Source: Serratia grimesii NBRC 13537 (GTDB taxonomy: Bacteria; Pseudomonadota; Gammaproteobacteria; Enterobacterales; Enterobacteriaceae). Taken from it: a stretch of 64,000 nucleotides of DNA. Shown here in pieces: positions 36,341-45,208 of the stretch (position 1 is the stretch's first letter; each line of letters starts with the position of its first letter). The DNA lies in contig NZ_BCTT01000006.1 of NCBI RefSeq assembly GCF_001590905.1, positions 186,001 through 250,000 on the forward strand, read 5' to 3'. Made by a program: the position numbers and the translations under genes. Under the pieces are notes generated by a model. That model did no database searches, had not been told where the DNA came from, and saw nothing but the letters and a program-made list of their open reading frames with translations.

Positions 36341-36996
36341 AGGATTTTCATCCTTCTTTCCAGACGACGCAGAACGAAGCTCAGCACCAGGGTAATAATC
36401 AGATAAATAACCGCTACGGCGCTCCAGATTTCCAGCGCACGGAAGTTACCGGCAATAATTTCCTGCCCTTGACGGGTCAGTTCCGCCACGCCAATCACGA
36501 TGAACAGTGAGGTGTCCTTGATGCTGATGATCCACTGGTTGCCCAGCGGTGGCAGCATACGGCGCAGCGCCAGCGGCATGATGACATAGCGGATGGTTTC
36601 ACGCCGTGACAAGCCGAGCGCCAGGCCGGCTTCACGGAACCCGTTATGGATCGACAGCACCGCACCGCGGGTAATTTCCGCAATATAGGCGCCGGAGTTG
36701 ATCATTATGGTGACTACTGCCGCGCTGAAGGGATCGATGCGTAAATCATTGAACGCCATCGGCAGGGCGAAGTAGATGAACATTACCTGCACCACGATAG
36801 GCGTGCCGCGGATAACTTCAATGAATACCAAAGCGACGTGATTGGCAATCCAACCGCCATAGGTACGAGCAAAACCGGCAACAAGGCCGATGATGAGGCC
36901 GCCAACAAGACCGAGGACCGAAATCCACAGTGTCATTTTGGCGCCTTCTAACAGGATAGGGATGGCGGGCCAGATGGCGCTCCAGTCGAACTGCAT
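36337..36996 (-). CDS. glnP: glutamine ABC transporter permease GlnP
   Basis: A 219-residue inner-membrane permease almost identical to E. coli GlnP (start [20 protein letters not shown]). It has five hydrophobic segments and the coupling loop [20 protein letters not shown]. The ATG at 36996 follows GGGAG at eight bases; an in-frame extension is not conserved. It is the partner of GlnQ in a homodimeric permease pair and lies 105 bases downstream of glnH. Confidence 0.96.
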   Translation of the reverse strand: MQFDWSAIWPAIPILLEGAKMTLWISVLGLVGGLIIGLVAGFARTYGGWIANHVALVFIEVIRGTPIVVQVMFIYFALPMAFNDLRIDPFSAAVVTIMINSGAYIAEITRGAVLSIHNGFREAGLALGLSRRETIRYVIMPLALRRMLPPLGNQWIISIKDTSLFIVIGVAELTRQGQEIIAGNFRALEIWSAVAVIYLIITLVLSFVLRRLERRMKIL

Positions 36997-37101
36997 GGTG
37001 TTTTCTCCCGGTGATCCCAAACGTGGGAATCAGATACAACAAAGCGCAGGGGCTAAGACACCACCCCTGTGCTTAAGTGAATCAGTGACTGACTTCATCC
37101 G

Positions 37102-37845
37102 TTATTTAGGTTCGGTACCGAACCATTTTTTGTAGATTTCGTTGTAGGTGCCGTTTTCGCGCAGGGTTTTCAGTGCGCCATTGACCTTCACGCGCAGCTC
37201 GTCACTGCCTTTAGGGAAGGCGATGCCGTATTGCTGAGCTTCCAGTGATTCGCCGACGGTTTTGAACTTGCCAGCACCGGCTGTTTTAATGAAGTACAGG
37301 ATGTTTGGTGTGTCGTGCAGCACAGCGTCAGCGCGTTTGGTGCCCAGTTCCATATAGGCGTTATCGATGTTCGGGAACTGACGCAGATCTTTGGTTTTGA
37401 TGTGCTGTTTAGCGTAATCCACGGAACCGGTGCCGCTCTTCACCGCTACCACTTTACCGTTCAGATCATCAATGCCCTTGATGCTGTTGTCGTTGGCATT
37501 AACCATCACCAGCAGACCGCTTTTGTAGTAGCCGTCAGAGAATTCGATGGCTTTTTTACGTTCGTCTGTAATGGTGATACCGGCCAGCGCCAGGTCGATA
37601 TTTTTGGTTTGCAGTGCCGGGATGATACCGCTGAAATCCATAGGCTTCAGGGTGTAGTCCAGTTTCAGTTCTTTGGCGATTGCGGCCCACAGGTCGATAT
37701 CGAAACCAACGTACTGATCACCTTGCTTGAACTCAAAAGGAACGAATGCGGTGTCGGTAGCGACGACCAGTTTGTCTGCTGCGTGGGAGCTTACGGCAAA
37801 GGCCAACGAAAGTGCGGCCAGGGAGACTTTAAAAATTGACTTCAT
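37102..37845 (-). CDS. glnH: glutamine-binding periplasmic protein GlnH
   Basis: A 247-residue binding protein with signal peptide ([20 protein letters not shown], cleavage after HAA) and mature start [20 protein letters not shown], very close to E. coli GlnH. ATG 37845 follows GAGAGGAAATT-type sequence read on the minus strand at a suitable distance only loosely, but family alignment fixes it. It is first in the operon and is preceded by a sigma-54-like promoter and an NtrC site, consistent with nitrogen-limitation control. Confidence 0.95.
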   Translation of the reverse strand: MKSIFKVSLAALSLAFAVSSHAADKLVVATDTAFVPFEFKQGDQYVGFDIDLWAAIAKELKLDYTLKPMDFSGIIPALQTKNIDLALAGITITDERKKAIEFSDGYYKSGLLVMVNANDNSIKGIDDLNGKVVAVKSGTGSVDYAKQHIKTKDLRQFPNIDNAYMELGTKRADAVLHDTPNILYFIKTAGAGKFKTVGESLEAQQYGIAFPKGSDELRVKVNGALKTLRENGTYNEIYKKWFGTEPK

Positions 37846-37904
37846 GAGAGGAATTTCCTGTACAGGTTGCGGATTACCCATTTTTTATATTGCAGTTGGT
37901 GCCA

Positions 37905-37920
37905 TGAAAAAATCGTGCCA
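37905..37920 (-). promoter_or_regulatory. sigma-54-like promoter of glnH
   Basis: Minus-strand TGGCACGATTTTTTCA resembles the -24/-12 consensus (TGGCACG, then TTGCA), with one change in the -12 GC pair. It lies about 60 bases before the glnH ATG. Confidence 0.55.
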
Positions 37921-37990
37921 TGTTTTCAACTACTATAAAAACAAAGAGTTGTGGTGTGATGTTGTGTCTGAAGGTCGAATTATTATTTTT

Positions 37991-38042
37991 ATGCACCAAA
38001 TGGAGGCACCAAAATGGTGCTGATGGCTGCTTATTGGTGCAC
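37991..38042 (-). promoter_or_regulatory. NtrC binding sites upstream of glnH
   Basis: GCACCAAAATGGTGC (38006-38020) is a perfect NtrC-type dyad. Flanking half-sites TGCACC (from 37992) and TTGGTGCA (near 38034-38041) lie on either side. The array is about 90-120 bases upstream of the sigma-54-like promoter, a normal enhancer distance. Confidence 0.7.
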
Positions 38043-38194
38043 TGCTCTATCATTAACCAAATAATGGGGGTGAAACAACCGATAGTTAACGGTTTAGCTT
38101 CAATATTGATAACTAACTCTAACTTTTATGCAGCAAAGATGTTTCATCTGGTGCAGATGTGTTCAGTAAGAGTGGTTGGCGGGCACTGTTTCCT

Positions 38195-38461
38195 TTACCG
38201 TAGCTGACTGTCTTTACTGCCGCGGCGGTTATACAGGCTACTCGCCGCCTGTTTTTTATCCAGCTCGGTTTGGCAAGCAAGACAATAGCGCACGCCTTTC
38301 AGTGCTTGCTGGCGTGCCAATGGAATTTCCTCTCCGCATTCCTGACAATAATGTGCACTTTCGCCCTGACCCAGTGCTTGTCTTGCACGTTGCACTGCAT
38401 CATCTACGGTGGAATCAATTTGATCCTGTACGGCGCCGTCAGACGCCCATCCGCTTGCCAT
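38195..38461 (-). CDS. ybiI: DksA/TraR family zinc-finger protein YbiI
   Basis: An 88-residue protein matching E. coli YbiI in length and ends (MASGWASDGAV at the start, NRRGSKDSQLR at the end). The zinc finger is C-X2-C-X17-C-X2-C (CQECG to YCLAC). TraR/DksA-like proteins bind the RNA polymerase secondary channel, but YbiI has no established function. ATG 38461 is chosen by alignment. It stands alone between the gln control region and dps. Confidence 0.92.
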   Translation of the reverse strand: MASGWASDGAVQDQIDSTVDDAVQRARQALGQGESAHYCQECGEEIPLARQQALKGVRYCLACQTELDKKQAASSLYNRRGSKDSQLR

Positions 38462-38540
38462 GATGACCTCACTTTGCAGAGCCGCCACGCCCTCTATCTA
38501 TTTACTATGGGCGATTATTTGAGCAATTCAAGCGGCGAAA

Positions 38541-38578
38541 ATAAAAGAAAAACAGGCTGGGGCAAAGCCCGCAGCCTG
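38541..38578 (-). terminator. rho-independent terminator of dps
   Basis: On the minus strand AGGCTGCGGGC, a short loop and GCCCCAGCCT pair, followed by TTTTTCTTTT. It lies about 45 bases after the dps stop. Confidence 0.85.
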
Positions 38579-38622
38579 TTCAACCCCGCTACGCGGGCCG
38601 TAATTTTCGGTTTTTAAGTGGC

Positions 38623-39126
38623 TTATTCTATGTTGGATTCGATAAACCACAGGAACTTGTCCAGATCTCGAGATGCTGCAGTGAACATATCGGCAGTATC
38701 TTCGTCTTCTACTTCTGTGATGGCTTTGCGAATGTCATTTGCGACTTCGCCGTAACGATCGGCCAACGCTTTCAGGTGTTCCTGTACGCTATGTATGTTG
38801 GTTGGATAGCTTTTCAGTGGGGTTTTATCGTTCACCACCTGTACTGTGCCCAGTGCCACGCCACCCAATTGCACAATGCGTTCGGCAAAAGTGTCCTGAT
38901 GATCGATGATCGCAGTGCGGAACCCGTCGAGCATTTCATGCACGGCAATAAAGTTAGCACCCCGCATGTTCCAGTGGGCCTGTTTGGTGATCAACGACAG
39001 GTCAATAAATTGGATAACCTGGCGGTTGAGCGCCTTGATGGCCTCCAGCTTGGTTTTTTCGTCCATGTCATTGCGTGTATAAAGCAGCTCAGAAGATTTC
39101 GTTTTCACCAGTTTAGCGGTACTCAT
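38623..39126 (-). CDS. dps: DNA protection during starvation protein Dps
   Basis: A 167-residue ferritin-like dodecameric protein. It binds DNA through a Lys-rich N-terminus ([14 protein letters not shown]) and oxidises iron at the ferroxidase site in [20 protein letters not shown] followed by [20 protein letters not shown] (His, Asp and Glu ligands). It closely matches E. coli Dps. A TATAAT box lies about 50 bases upstream without a clear -35, consistent with sigma-S use. It ends at a strong terminator. Confidence 0.96.
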   Translation of the reverse strand: MSTAKLVKTKSSELLYTRNDMDEKTKLEAIKALNRQVIQFIDLSLITKQAHWNMRGANFIAVHEMLDGFRTAIIDHQDTFAERIVQLGGVALGTVQVVNDKTPLKSYPTNIHSVQEHLKALADRYGEVANDIRKAITEVEDEDTADMFTAASRDLDKFLWFIESNIE

Positions 39127-39520
39127 ATCAGATATCCTCTTGATGGGTCATGGTACTATTTTTTCCACGAGAGAAATTATAGCAGCGATAGCGTTTTTTG
39201 CAGGAAAAAAATAGCTATGGAATAAATAGGTTTTAACGAATTGAATATTTAATTTAAGAGGAGTAAACTTTATTTGTTAATTTTACTTACAGTAAGGTTC
39301 TGTAATATATGAAAATTATTTAATGTCTCTCTCGGTTTTTAGTTGCGTAATGTAATTATTTTTTAAACCGGTTTTATCCCCATCGGTAATTTCCATTTCC
39401 AATGCCAAAGCTTTAGGCTTAATGAGTAAGTGGGCAATCAATAAATGGCCGTTAATTCATATTGATAGGCTGGTTGCAACTCGATAAAATATTTTCCCCC
39501 CATTTCAGATCTACACGCCT
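39127..39520. other. dps upstream interval
   Basis: AT-rich gene-free stretch. On the minus strand a GCTATAAT hexamer-type -10 (ATTATA at 39176-39181 on the plus strand) lies about 50 bases before dps. No good -35 precedes it. Nothing else could be supported in the remainder. Confidence 0.5.
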
Positions 39521-40057
39521 ATGAAAATCAATGTCGTTGGGACCAGTGGCAGTGGCAAAAGCACGGTAGCGCGTCAGTTGGCTGAAAAGTTTGCACTGCC
39601 TTATATTGAACTAGACACGCTGTTTTGGCGTCCGGACTGGCAAGGTACACCGGATGACGCGTTTTTGGCGCGCGTGACACAGGTGTTGGCTGTCGCAGAA
39701 AGCGGATGGATACTCGACGGCAATTATAGCCGAACTAAAGCGGTAAAATGGGATAGCGTTGATTGGGTGGTGTGGGTGGACTATGGGTTCTGCCGTACAC
39801 TGTATCAGGCCGTTCGTCGTGCCGTCACGCGGGCATGGGCGGGTACCGAACTATGGCCAGGGACGGGAAATCGTGAAAGTTTTCGCCGGTCCTTTTTCAG
39901 TCGCGATTCCATCATTCTGTGGACCATAAAAACTTACCGTAAAAACCGACGCGGCTACCTTGCTGATATGAACAATAGTCAGTATCAACATATCCGCTTT
40001 ATCCGGTTGCGTTCACCTGAGCAGACTCGACGCTTTATTCGTGATTTGCCCCTTTAA
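39521..40057 (+). CDS. P-loop nucleotide/adenylate kinase-like protein
   Basis: A 178-residue ATPase with a clear Walker A (GTSGSGKST, residues about 7-15), LDTLFWRPDW and WILDGNYSRTKAVKWDSVDW, typical of topology-modulation (FlaR-like) or shikimate/adenylate-kinase-like proteins. A kinase substrate is not known. It is a single gene with no obvious partners, its start supported by family alignment. The stop lies 87 bases before the convergent YhcH-family gene. Confidence 0.72.
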   Translation: MKINVVGTSGSGKSTVARQLAEKFALPYIELDTLFWRPDWQGTPDDAFLARVTQVLAVAESGWILDGNYSRTKAVKWDSVDWVVWVDYGFCRTLYQAVRRAVTRAWAGTELWPGTGNRESFRRSFFSRDSIILWTIKTYRKNRRGYLADMNNSQYQHIRFIRLRSPEQTRRFIRDLPL

Positions 40058-40112
40058 TTGCCATCATTGCAGTAAAAGGATGCGTGAGTCTTCACGACGA
40101 GAATATAACACC

Positions 40113-40138
40113 GAAAAAGCCGGCCATGCAGACCGGCG
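40113..40138 (-). terminator. terminator of the YhcH-family gene
   Basis: On the minus strand GCCGG, a nine-base loop and CCGGC are followed by TTTTT, seven bases after the stop codon. Confidence 0.75.
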
Positions 40139-40144
40139 AACCCG

Positions 40145-40612
40145 TTACAGCAGCAGTGTGTAATGCACTCTCACCACCGCTTTTTTGATGAGCGTCGGCG
40201 CGTTCAACTGACAACCGGCTTTATGCGGTTCATGGGGAAAAAATAGAGCATAGGCGCCAGGGAACATCGCGAGTGTTTGGCAATGCCGCTTAATGTCTAC
40301 TCGCTGGGTATCCTGAGCCTCGTCATAGGGGAACTCGCTTTGCCAATCACCCGGCATACCATAATCAATGCGTTCTTCACCGCTGATGAGCAAATGAATG
40401 TCGGCATACTCATGATGAAGCTTTGCATGCTGAGTTTCCGCTAATCCTGTGGTTAACGTCATCACCTCCATAAAGATCTGGTCACCATCTATGTCATGGT
40501 GTCCCAATGCCAGTGCAGGCAGGTCGTATTGACGAAGCGTGGTAAGGGTTTCGATCAGAACAGGTGATAGCCCACGACCATAGCGTGGGTTAAACAGGGT
40601 GTTATAAATCAC
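40145..40612 (-). CDS. YhcH/YjgK/YiaL family protein
   Basis: A 155-residue cupin-like protein (DUF386 family). Conserved features are EYADIHLLISGEERIDYGMP, FPYDEAQDTQRVDIK and FPHEPHKAGC. Relatives are linked with sialic acid and other sugar-acid metabolism and may be anomerases. No such pathway genes are adjacent. GTG at 40612 is chosen since GGAG lies seven bases upstream; a longer in-frame start at 40654 is less likely. Confidence 0.82.
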   Translation of the reverse strand: MIYNTLFNPRYGRGLSPVLIETLTTLRQYDLPALALGHHDIDGDQIFMEVMTLTTGLAETQHAKLHHEYADIHLLISGEERIDYGMPGDWQSEFPYDEAQDTQRVDIKRHCQTLAMFPGAYALFFPHEPHKAGCQLNAPTLIKKAVVRVHYTLLL

Positions 40613-40716
40613 TTTACTTCTCCATGTGGTAAACCCTGCTGGGTTTGGTTCCATAAACGCGTGGGGGTACTGCGGGGAAAAGTATGCCTGTTTACCGGTG
40701 CGAAAACAGTTAACCC

Positions 40717-40746
40717 GCCTGCATTCCGCTTTTGGCTAATGCAGGC
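40717..40746 (-). terminator. candidate terminator of rhtA
   Basis: On the minus strand GCCTGCATT and AATGCAGGC form a 9-bp stem around a 12-base loop shortly after rhtA. Only a weak T-rich tail follows. Confidence 0.5.
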
Positions 40747-40757
40747 GTTGCTGATTT

Positions 40758-41645
40758 TTAGGACAAGCTTTCGATTTGTGGTTTTGGCTTGATGGTCAGA
40801 GTCGCCCCCATTGATGCCGCGATGATTGCACCTAACGCCAACCATTGCACTGTAGTCAGGTGTTCGTTGAGGAACAACATGCCTGAAAGTGCTGCCATCG
40901 CGGGTTCCAGGCTCATCAAGGTGCCAAAGGTGCGTGCCGGTATTCTGGGTAACGCAATAATCTCCAACGAATAAGGTAGTGCGGTGGATAAAACCGCCAC
41001 GGCCAATGCAATGGGCAGAATATCGATATTGAGTAGCGCACTACCTGCTTGCCAGGCACCGATTGGGCAAAATACTGCCGCAGCGATCAGTGACCCGACC
41101 GCCACGGTCCCAGGGCCGTGGTCACCCCCCGCTTTCTGCCCGCAGATAATGTAGACCGCCCAACAGGCACCCGCACCTAATGCGCAGGCGGCGCCTAAGG
41201 GATCAATGCTGTCCATGTTATGGCCCAGAGGCAGCAAGAACCACAGCCCAACTACCGCCAGTATGACCCATAAAAAGTCGATCGCGCGGCGTGAGGAGAA
41301 CATGGCGACCGCAAGGGGGCCGGTGAACTCCAACGCAACGGCGATACCCAGTGGCAGGGTGCGTAAAGAAAGATAAAACAGATAATTCATTGCGCCCAAT
41401 GTCAGGCCATAGATGAACAAGGGCAGGCGGCTGCCGGCGGCGAAGCGCATGCGCCACGGGCGGAAGATAATAAACAGGATCAGTGTGCCAATACTCAAGC
41501 GCAACGTGGTGATGCCTTCTGCACCGACCAATGGAAACAGGCTTTTGGCCAATGACGCGCCGGTCTGGATCGACACCATGGCGATGAGTAGCAAGCAGAT
41601 AGGCAGCAGCGTGGAAGACGCTTTAGCAGTTGCAGACGAGGACAT
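40758..41645 (-). CDS. rhtA: threonine/homoserine exporter RhtA
   Basis: A 295-residue ten-helix EamA-family exporter matching E. coli RhtA (YbiF). It starts LLPICLLLIAMVSIQTGASL and contains YLSLRTLPLGIAVALEFTGP and IPARTFGTLMSLEPAMAALS. It confers resistance to threonine and homoserine by efflux. It sits beside ompX in the same relation as in E. coli, on the opposite strand. Confidence 0.93.
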   Translation of the reverse strand: MSSSATAKASSTLLPICLLLIAMVSIQTGASLAKSLFPLVGAEGITTLRLSIGTLILFIIFRPWRMRFAAGSRLPLFIYGLTLGAMNYLFYLSLRTLPLGIAVALEFTGPLAVAMFSSRRAIDFLWVILAVVGLWFLLPLGHNMDSIDPLGAACALGAGACWAVYIICGQKAGGDHGPGTVAVGSLIAAAVFCPIGAWQAGSALLNIDILPIALAVAVLSTALPYSLEIIALPRIPARTFGTLMSLEPAMAALSGMLFLNEHLTTVQWLALGAIIAASMGATLTIKPKPQIESLS

Positions 41646-42043
41646 CCTTTAGAGCCTTTTATGCGTTTCCCACAACCTGGGAAGACTGTCGATATTCGGA
41701 TGACGGCAGTGTAAATGAAATGAGGTAAATGTGTCTGAGAAATGCGTGTGCAACGGAGAAAAGTGCCAGCTCTAGGGTGCGGTGTTGGTTTTTTCGCTCA
41801 TAAAGTGCGCATTTTTTAGGAATTGTCTGGATATTAAATAGGTGATTGTTGTCACAGAAACGAGTAGAATGCGGCTCGAAAATAGAGTGAAAAGAAGAAG
41901 ATACACTGTTCTTGAAATCTAATGTTACACGATATAAAGCATTAGACACTCATTTTAAGGCAGAGTTTCACGCTAATTTTTGCTATATTTTCAAAGCATG
42001 AACAAATGGATTTACTTAAAAATATAACGCGTTTGAGGTGGTT
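41646..42043. other. rhtA-ompX intergenic region
   Basis: Non-coding, AT-rich toward ompX. On the plus strand an extended -10 (TGCTATATT, 41981-41989) lies about 55 bases before the ompX ATG, giving a leader long enough for control by small RNAs as known in E. coli. No other gene was seen. Confidence 0.5.
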
Positions 42044-42562
42044 ATGAAAAAAATTGCATGTCTTTCCGCAGTAGCAGCCTGTGTATTAGCAGTAACCGCA
42101 GGTACCGCATTCGCTGGTCAGAGCACCGTATCCGCTGGCTATGCGCAGGGTGATCTCCAAGGCGTTGCTAACAAAGCCGACGGTTTCAACCTGAAGTATC
42201 GTTACGAGTTCGACAACAACCCACTGGGTGTGATCGGTTCCTTCACTCACGTGGAAAAGAACGGTTCTGAGAACGGTTACTACGGTAAATCACAGTACAA
42301 CTCTATCACTGCTGGTCCAGCTTACCGCTTCAACGACTGGGCAAGCATCTACGGTGTGATCGGTGTTGGCTACGGCAAAAACATCGACAATGCTCAGAAC
42401 GGCACTGACCGTAACGGCAACAGCGACTACGGCTTCACCTACGGTGCTGGTCTGCAGTTCAACCCAATCCAGGACGTTGCTCTGGATGTAGGTTACGAGC
42501 AGAGCCGTATCCGCAGTGTTGACGTTGGTATCTGGAGCGTTGGCGTAGGCTACCGTTTCTAA
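42044..42562 (+). CDS. ompX: outer membrane protein OmpX
   Basis: A 172-residue eight-stranded beta-barrel (OmpX/Ail family). It has a signal peptide (MKKIACLSAVAACVLAVTAG, cleavage after AFA), mature start GQSTVSAGYAQGDLQG and a C-terminal GVGYRF assembly signal. ATG 42044 follows TTGAGG. Codon use looks highly biased (CTG, GGT, AAC), as in strongly expressed genes. It is monocistronic and ends at a clear terminator. Confidence 0.95.
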   Translation: MKKIACLSAVAACVLAVTAGTAFAGQSTVSAGYAQGDLQGVANKADGFNLKYRYEFDNNPLGVIGSFTHVEKNGSENGYYGKSQYNSITAGPAYRFNDWASIYGVIGVGYGKNIDNAQNGTDRNGNSDYGFTYGAGLQFNPIQDVALDVGYEQSRIRSVDVGIWSVGVGYRF

Positions 42563-42615
42563 GATTTCTCCATGCCTACGGGCATGAGTATGTGGCGTAA
42601 TTGGTCGCATCAGAT

Positions 42616-42644
42616 AAAAATCCGCCTTCGGGCGGATTTTTTTT
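42616..42644 (+). terminator. rho-independent terminator of ompX
   Basis: TCCGCC, loop TTCG and GGCGGA form the stem, preceded by an A-run and followed by eight T residues. A-run on the other side makes it usable for the convergent nitrilase gene too. Confidence 0.93.
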
Positions 42645-42663
42645 GCCTGTAGCTCAGGGGCGG

Positions 42664-43647
42664 TTACTTACCCAGTTTGTGCACCGGCTCTGACGAAAAG
42701 CGCGCGCTGCGGGCATCACGTTCGTAACCTTGTGGTTGCGTGAGTATTTCATACAGTGCCGGTCGGCGACCGTGGATCCAGCGGCGTCCGGTGCTAAGCG
42801 GGATAAGGGAAAGATCGAGTTCGGCTATAACCATTTGATTTTCGGCCACCCAGGTTTCTGCCAGAATACGGCCATAAGGGTCGAGAATCATCGCGTTGCC
42901 AGTGCGCACCTCGTCATCATCACGCCCTACGCCGTTGCTAAACAAAACAAACAGGCCATTATCATGTGCGCGTGCCGGTAACCAGCGTAGCAACCAACCA
43001 CGGCCATGCTCACCACGAAAAGCCGCTTCTATTGCTGCTGGATTTTCCTGTCGCTGTTGCCAGAGCTCCAGTGGGATAGGCTTCATACCGTGCGGACTGC
43101 GTGAATGAGTGCCGCCCGTTTGGTGTGGTGCCAGCAACACCTCTGCCCCTAACAGTGCCGTCGCACGTACGTTCTCCACCAGGTTATTGTCCCAGCAGAT
43201 GAGCACCCCCATCCGTACGCCCCATGGCGTGTCGAAAACGGTAAAACTGTCGCCGCTGGCTATTGCTGGATGCTCAAAGGCATGCAGTTTGCGGTGGACG
43301 TGAAGTGCACCGTCGGGCAAACAGACAGCGTAAGCGTTGTAATACTTACCATCTTCACCCTGTTCAATCAGCCCGACGCCGATGGCCATATTGTAGCGTT
43401 CTGCCAGTGGACGGATACGTGCCAGTGAAGGGCTGGTGGCTATCGGTTCCGCCAGCGCGGCGATTTCGCCGTCACTGAGGTGCCGTACATGCCAATAGCC
43501 GGTAATGCACATTTCTGGGAAAACCAGCACCTGAATGTGTTCGGTAGCGGCTTGGGCGATAAAGCCCTCGATCACCGACAGGTTGTAGTTTTTATCATTG
43601 GCACGATGGTGGAATTGCACCGTGGCGGCGCGCAGAGAGGTTGTCAT
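42664..43647 (-). CDS. nitrilase/carbon-nitrogen hydrolase family protein
   Basis: A 327-residue hydrolase. The catalytic triad is visible as Glu in VLVFPEMCITGY, Lys in LHVHRKLHAFEHP and Cys in MGVLICWDNNLVEN. Family members hydrolyse nitriles, amides or carbamoyl groups; the particular substrate is unknown. It is divergent from a LysR gene 94 bases away, with a strong dyad between them, so it is probably that regulator's target. Confidence 0.87.
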   Translation of the reverse strand: MTTSLRAATVQFHHRANDKNYNLSVIEGFIAQAATEHIQVLVFPEMCITGYWHVRHLSDGEIAALAEPIATSPSLARIRPLAERYNMAIGVGLIEQGEDGKYYNAYAVCLPDGALHVHRKLHAFEHPAIASGDSFTVFDTPWGVRMGVLICWDNNLVENVRATALLGAEVLLAPHQTGGTHSRSPHGMKPIPLELWQQRQENPAAIEAAFRGEHGRGWLLRWLPARAHDNGLFVLFSNGVGRDDDEVRTGNAMILDPYGRILAETWVAENQMVIAELDLSLIPLSTGRRWIHGRRPALYEILTQPQGYERDARSARFSSEPVHKLGK

Positions 43648-43693
43648 AAGGTTACCTTTTCGCAGTTGTCAGGCGTTGATTACAGCAAAGTGA

Positions 43694-43712
43694 TTGATTA
43701 CTGTATAATCAA
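43694..43712. promoter_or_regulatory. LysR-type operator TTGATTA-N5-TAATCAA
   Basis: A perfect 7-bp inverted repeat with five bases between, lying between the divergent nitrilase and LysR genes. It fits the T-N11-A architecture and contains a TATAAT -10-like hexamer. Confidence 0.65.
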
Positions 43713-43741
43713 TTAAATTCCTTATTTGATAACCTGATGGA

Positions 43742-44632
43742 ATGGATATTCGACAATTACGCGCCTTCGTGGTGCTGGCAGAGCAGGGCAACTATCGTCT
43801 GGCGGCAGAGTTGCTGTGTATTACCCAACCGGCGCTGAGCAAACAGATTCAGGCGTTGGAAACGTTGCTCGGTGCTCGTCTGTTTAACCGCGGTCGTCAG
43901 GGGGCGCAGCTTACTGCCAGCGGGCAGCGGCTATATCCTGAAGCACAGACGCTGGTTGGACAGCATATGCAATTTCAACAGCGGGCGTTACGCGTGGTGA
44001 AGGGAGAAGCAGGGCGCTTGGCCATCGGATTTGGCTTGTCCAGCTTTCATCTGGCACCGCAGCTGGTTGCGTCCTTCCGTGGGCGCTTTCCCGAGGTTGC
44101 CGTAGGGTTGGAGGACTTGCCTTCTGAACGGCAATATCAGCTGTTATTACGTGGTGAGCTGCAGATAGGGTTTGTGCGGCTGCCTGTCAACGCGCCATTG
44201 CAGGCCAGCGCATTGCTGTGTGATCGGCTGGTGCTGGCAGCACCGACAGCCCTGGCGCTGCGGACAGAGACGCTGATGAGGCAGTTCAATTCGTTGCCAT
44301 TATTGCAGTTAACACCCAAACGCGGGCGGGGTCTTAGTGACCAGTCGCTCCGTTTTATTGCTGCGAATCAACTGACTCCGAACGTGGTGCAGCAGGCGGG
44401 TGATATCCAGACGTTGCTGGCGCTGGTTGCTGCCGGTATAGGTGTGGCCCTGTTGCCGCACAGTGTCACGCATATTGCACCGGCAGGTATCGATATTTTG
44501 CCGTTGAGTGGCGAGCAAACCGAATGGCAAGTCGGTATTGCCTGGAATCCGCAGCAACCTGATGCGCTGCGGGATAACTTTATCCAGGTTGCATTGGCTG
44601 GGGCGCCGGGAGATAAACCGCCGGTGTTATAA
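43742..44632 (+). CDS. LysR family transcriptional regulator
   Basis: A 296-residue regulator whose winged helix (residues about 2-60, MDIRQLRAFVVLAEQGNYRL, CITQPALSKQIQALE) and effector domain are full length. It resembles the CynR/IlvY-like subgroup by its N-terminal motif. It most likely controls the divergent nitrilase and itself via the dyad at 43694-43712. Its end overlaps the convergent GNAT gene by six bases. Confidence 0.86.
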   Translation: MDIRQLRAFVVLAEQGNYRLAAELLCITQPALSKQIQALETLLGARLFNRGRQGAQLTASGQRLYPEAQTLVGQHMQFQQRALRVVKGEAGRLAIGFGLSSFHLAPQLVASFRGRFPEVAVGLEDLPSERQYQLLLRGELQIGFVRLPVNAPLQASALLCDRLVLAAPTALALRTETLMRQFNSLPLLQLTPKRGRGLSDQSLRFIAANQLTPNVVQQAGDIQTLLALVAAGIGVALLPHSVTHIAPAGIDILPLSGEQTEWQVGIAWNPQQPDALRDNFIQVALAGAPGDKPPVL

Positions 44633-45157
44633 CGGACAGTGCATCACCAGTATTGGGCTCTGATGGTATTCACTGCGGTGACTTTCGCTGAAGCCAACCT
44701 TCTTTGCCAGTGCTACCGAAGGCTGGTTTTCCGGTGAAATAATACACACTGCCTTATTACCTGGTAAATGATCTTTCCCCCAAGCGAGTGCGGCACGCAG
44801 TGCTTCTGTCGCATAACCTTTTCCGTGTGCCGTCGTCACCAGTGTCCAGCCCATTTCGGGGGCGTCGAGCGCCGGGGTAATATCACGTTGGAAATCGGAA
44901 AAACCAATGCCGCCAAGGTAGGCACCGCTGATTTTATCTCGTACCGCCCAGTAGCCATAACCCAGCAGAGCCCAGTGGCCGGCGTAACGCATCAGACGTC
45001 CCCAGGAGTCCTCCCGATCCCTCGGTGTACCACCGATATAACGCACAACATCAGGATCGGCCCACATGGCGGCCAGCGAGTCAAAGTCGGCCAGTGTATG
45101 CGCGTCCAGGCGTAAGCGTTCGGTGAGCAACTGAGGGGCGGTTGTGATTAGGGTCAT
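44627..45157 (-). CDS. GNAT acetyltransferase, RimJ/RimL-like
   Basis: A 176-residue acetyltransferase with the acetyltransferase_3-type start TERLRLDAHTLADFDSLAAM and the acetyl-CoA motif MGWTLVTTAHGKGYATEALR. The last helix region NQPSVALAKKVGFSES is also typical. ATG 45157 has AGGA about seven bases upstream. It might acetylate a protein N-terminus, an antibiotic or a small molecule; unknown. It lies 51 bases downstream of the ygbN stop on the same strand. Confidence 0.83.
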   Translation of the reverse strand: MTLITTAPQLLTERLRLDAHTLADFDSLAAMWADPDVVRYIGGTPRDREDSWGRLMRYAGHWALLGYGYWAVRDKISGAYLGGIGFSDFQRDITPALDAPEMGWTLVTTAHGKGYATEALRAALAWGKDHLPGNKAVCIISPENQPSVALAKKVGFSESHRSEYHQSPILVMHCPL

Positions 45158-45208
45158 TATTTTTTCCTGCACAGAGCCAAAGGCGGTCTGTGCAGTATGC
45201 CAGAGAAA

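Larger units (their letters stand above)
37846..38194. other. glnH upstream control region
   Basis: A gene-free interval of 349 bases holding the sigma-54-like promoter and the NtrC-type sites described separately. Its left end also contains the glnH leader; its right end abuts the ybiI stop codon. Confidence 0.7.
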
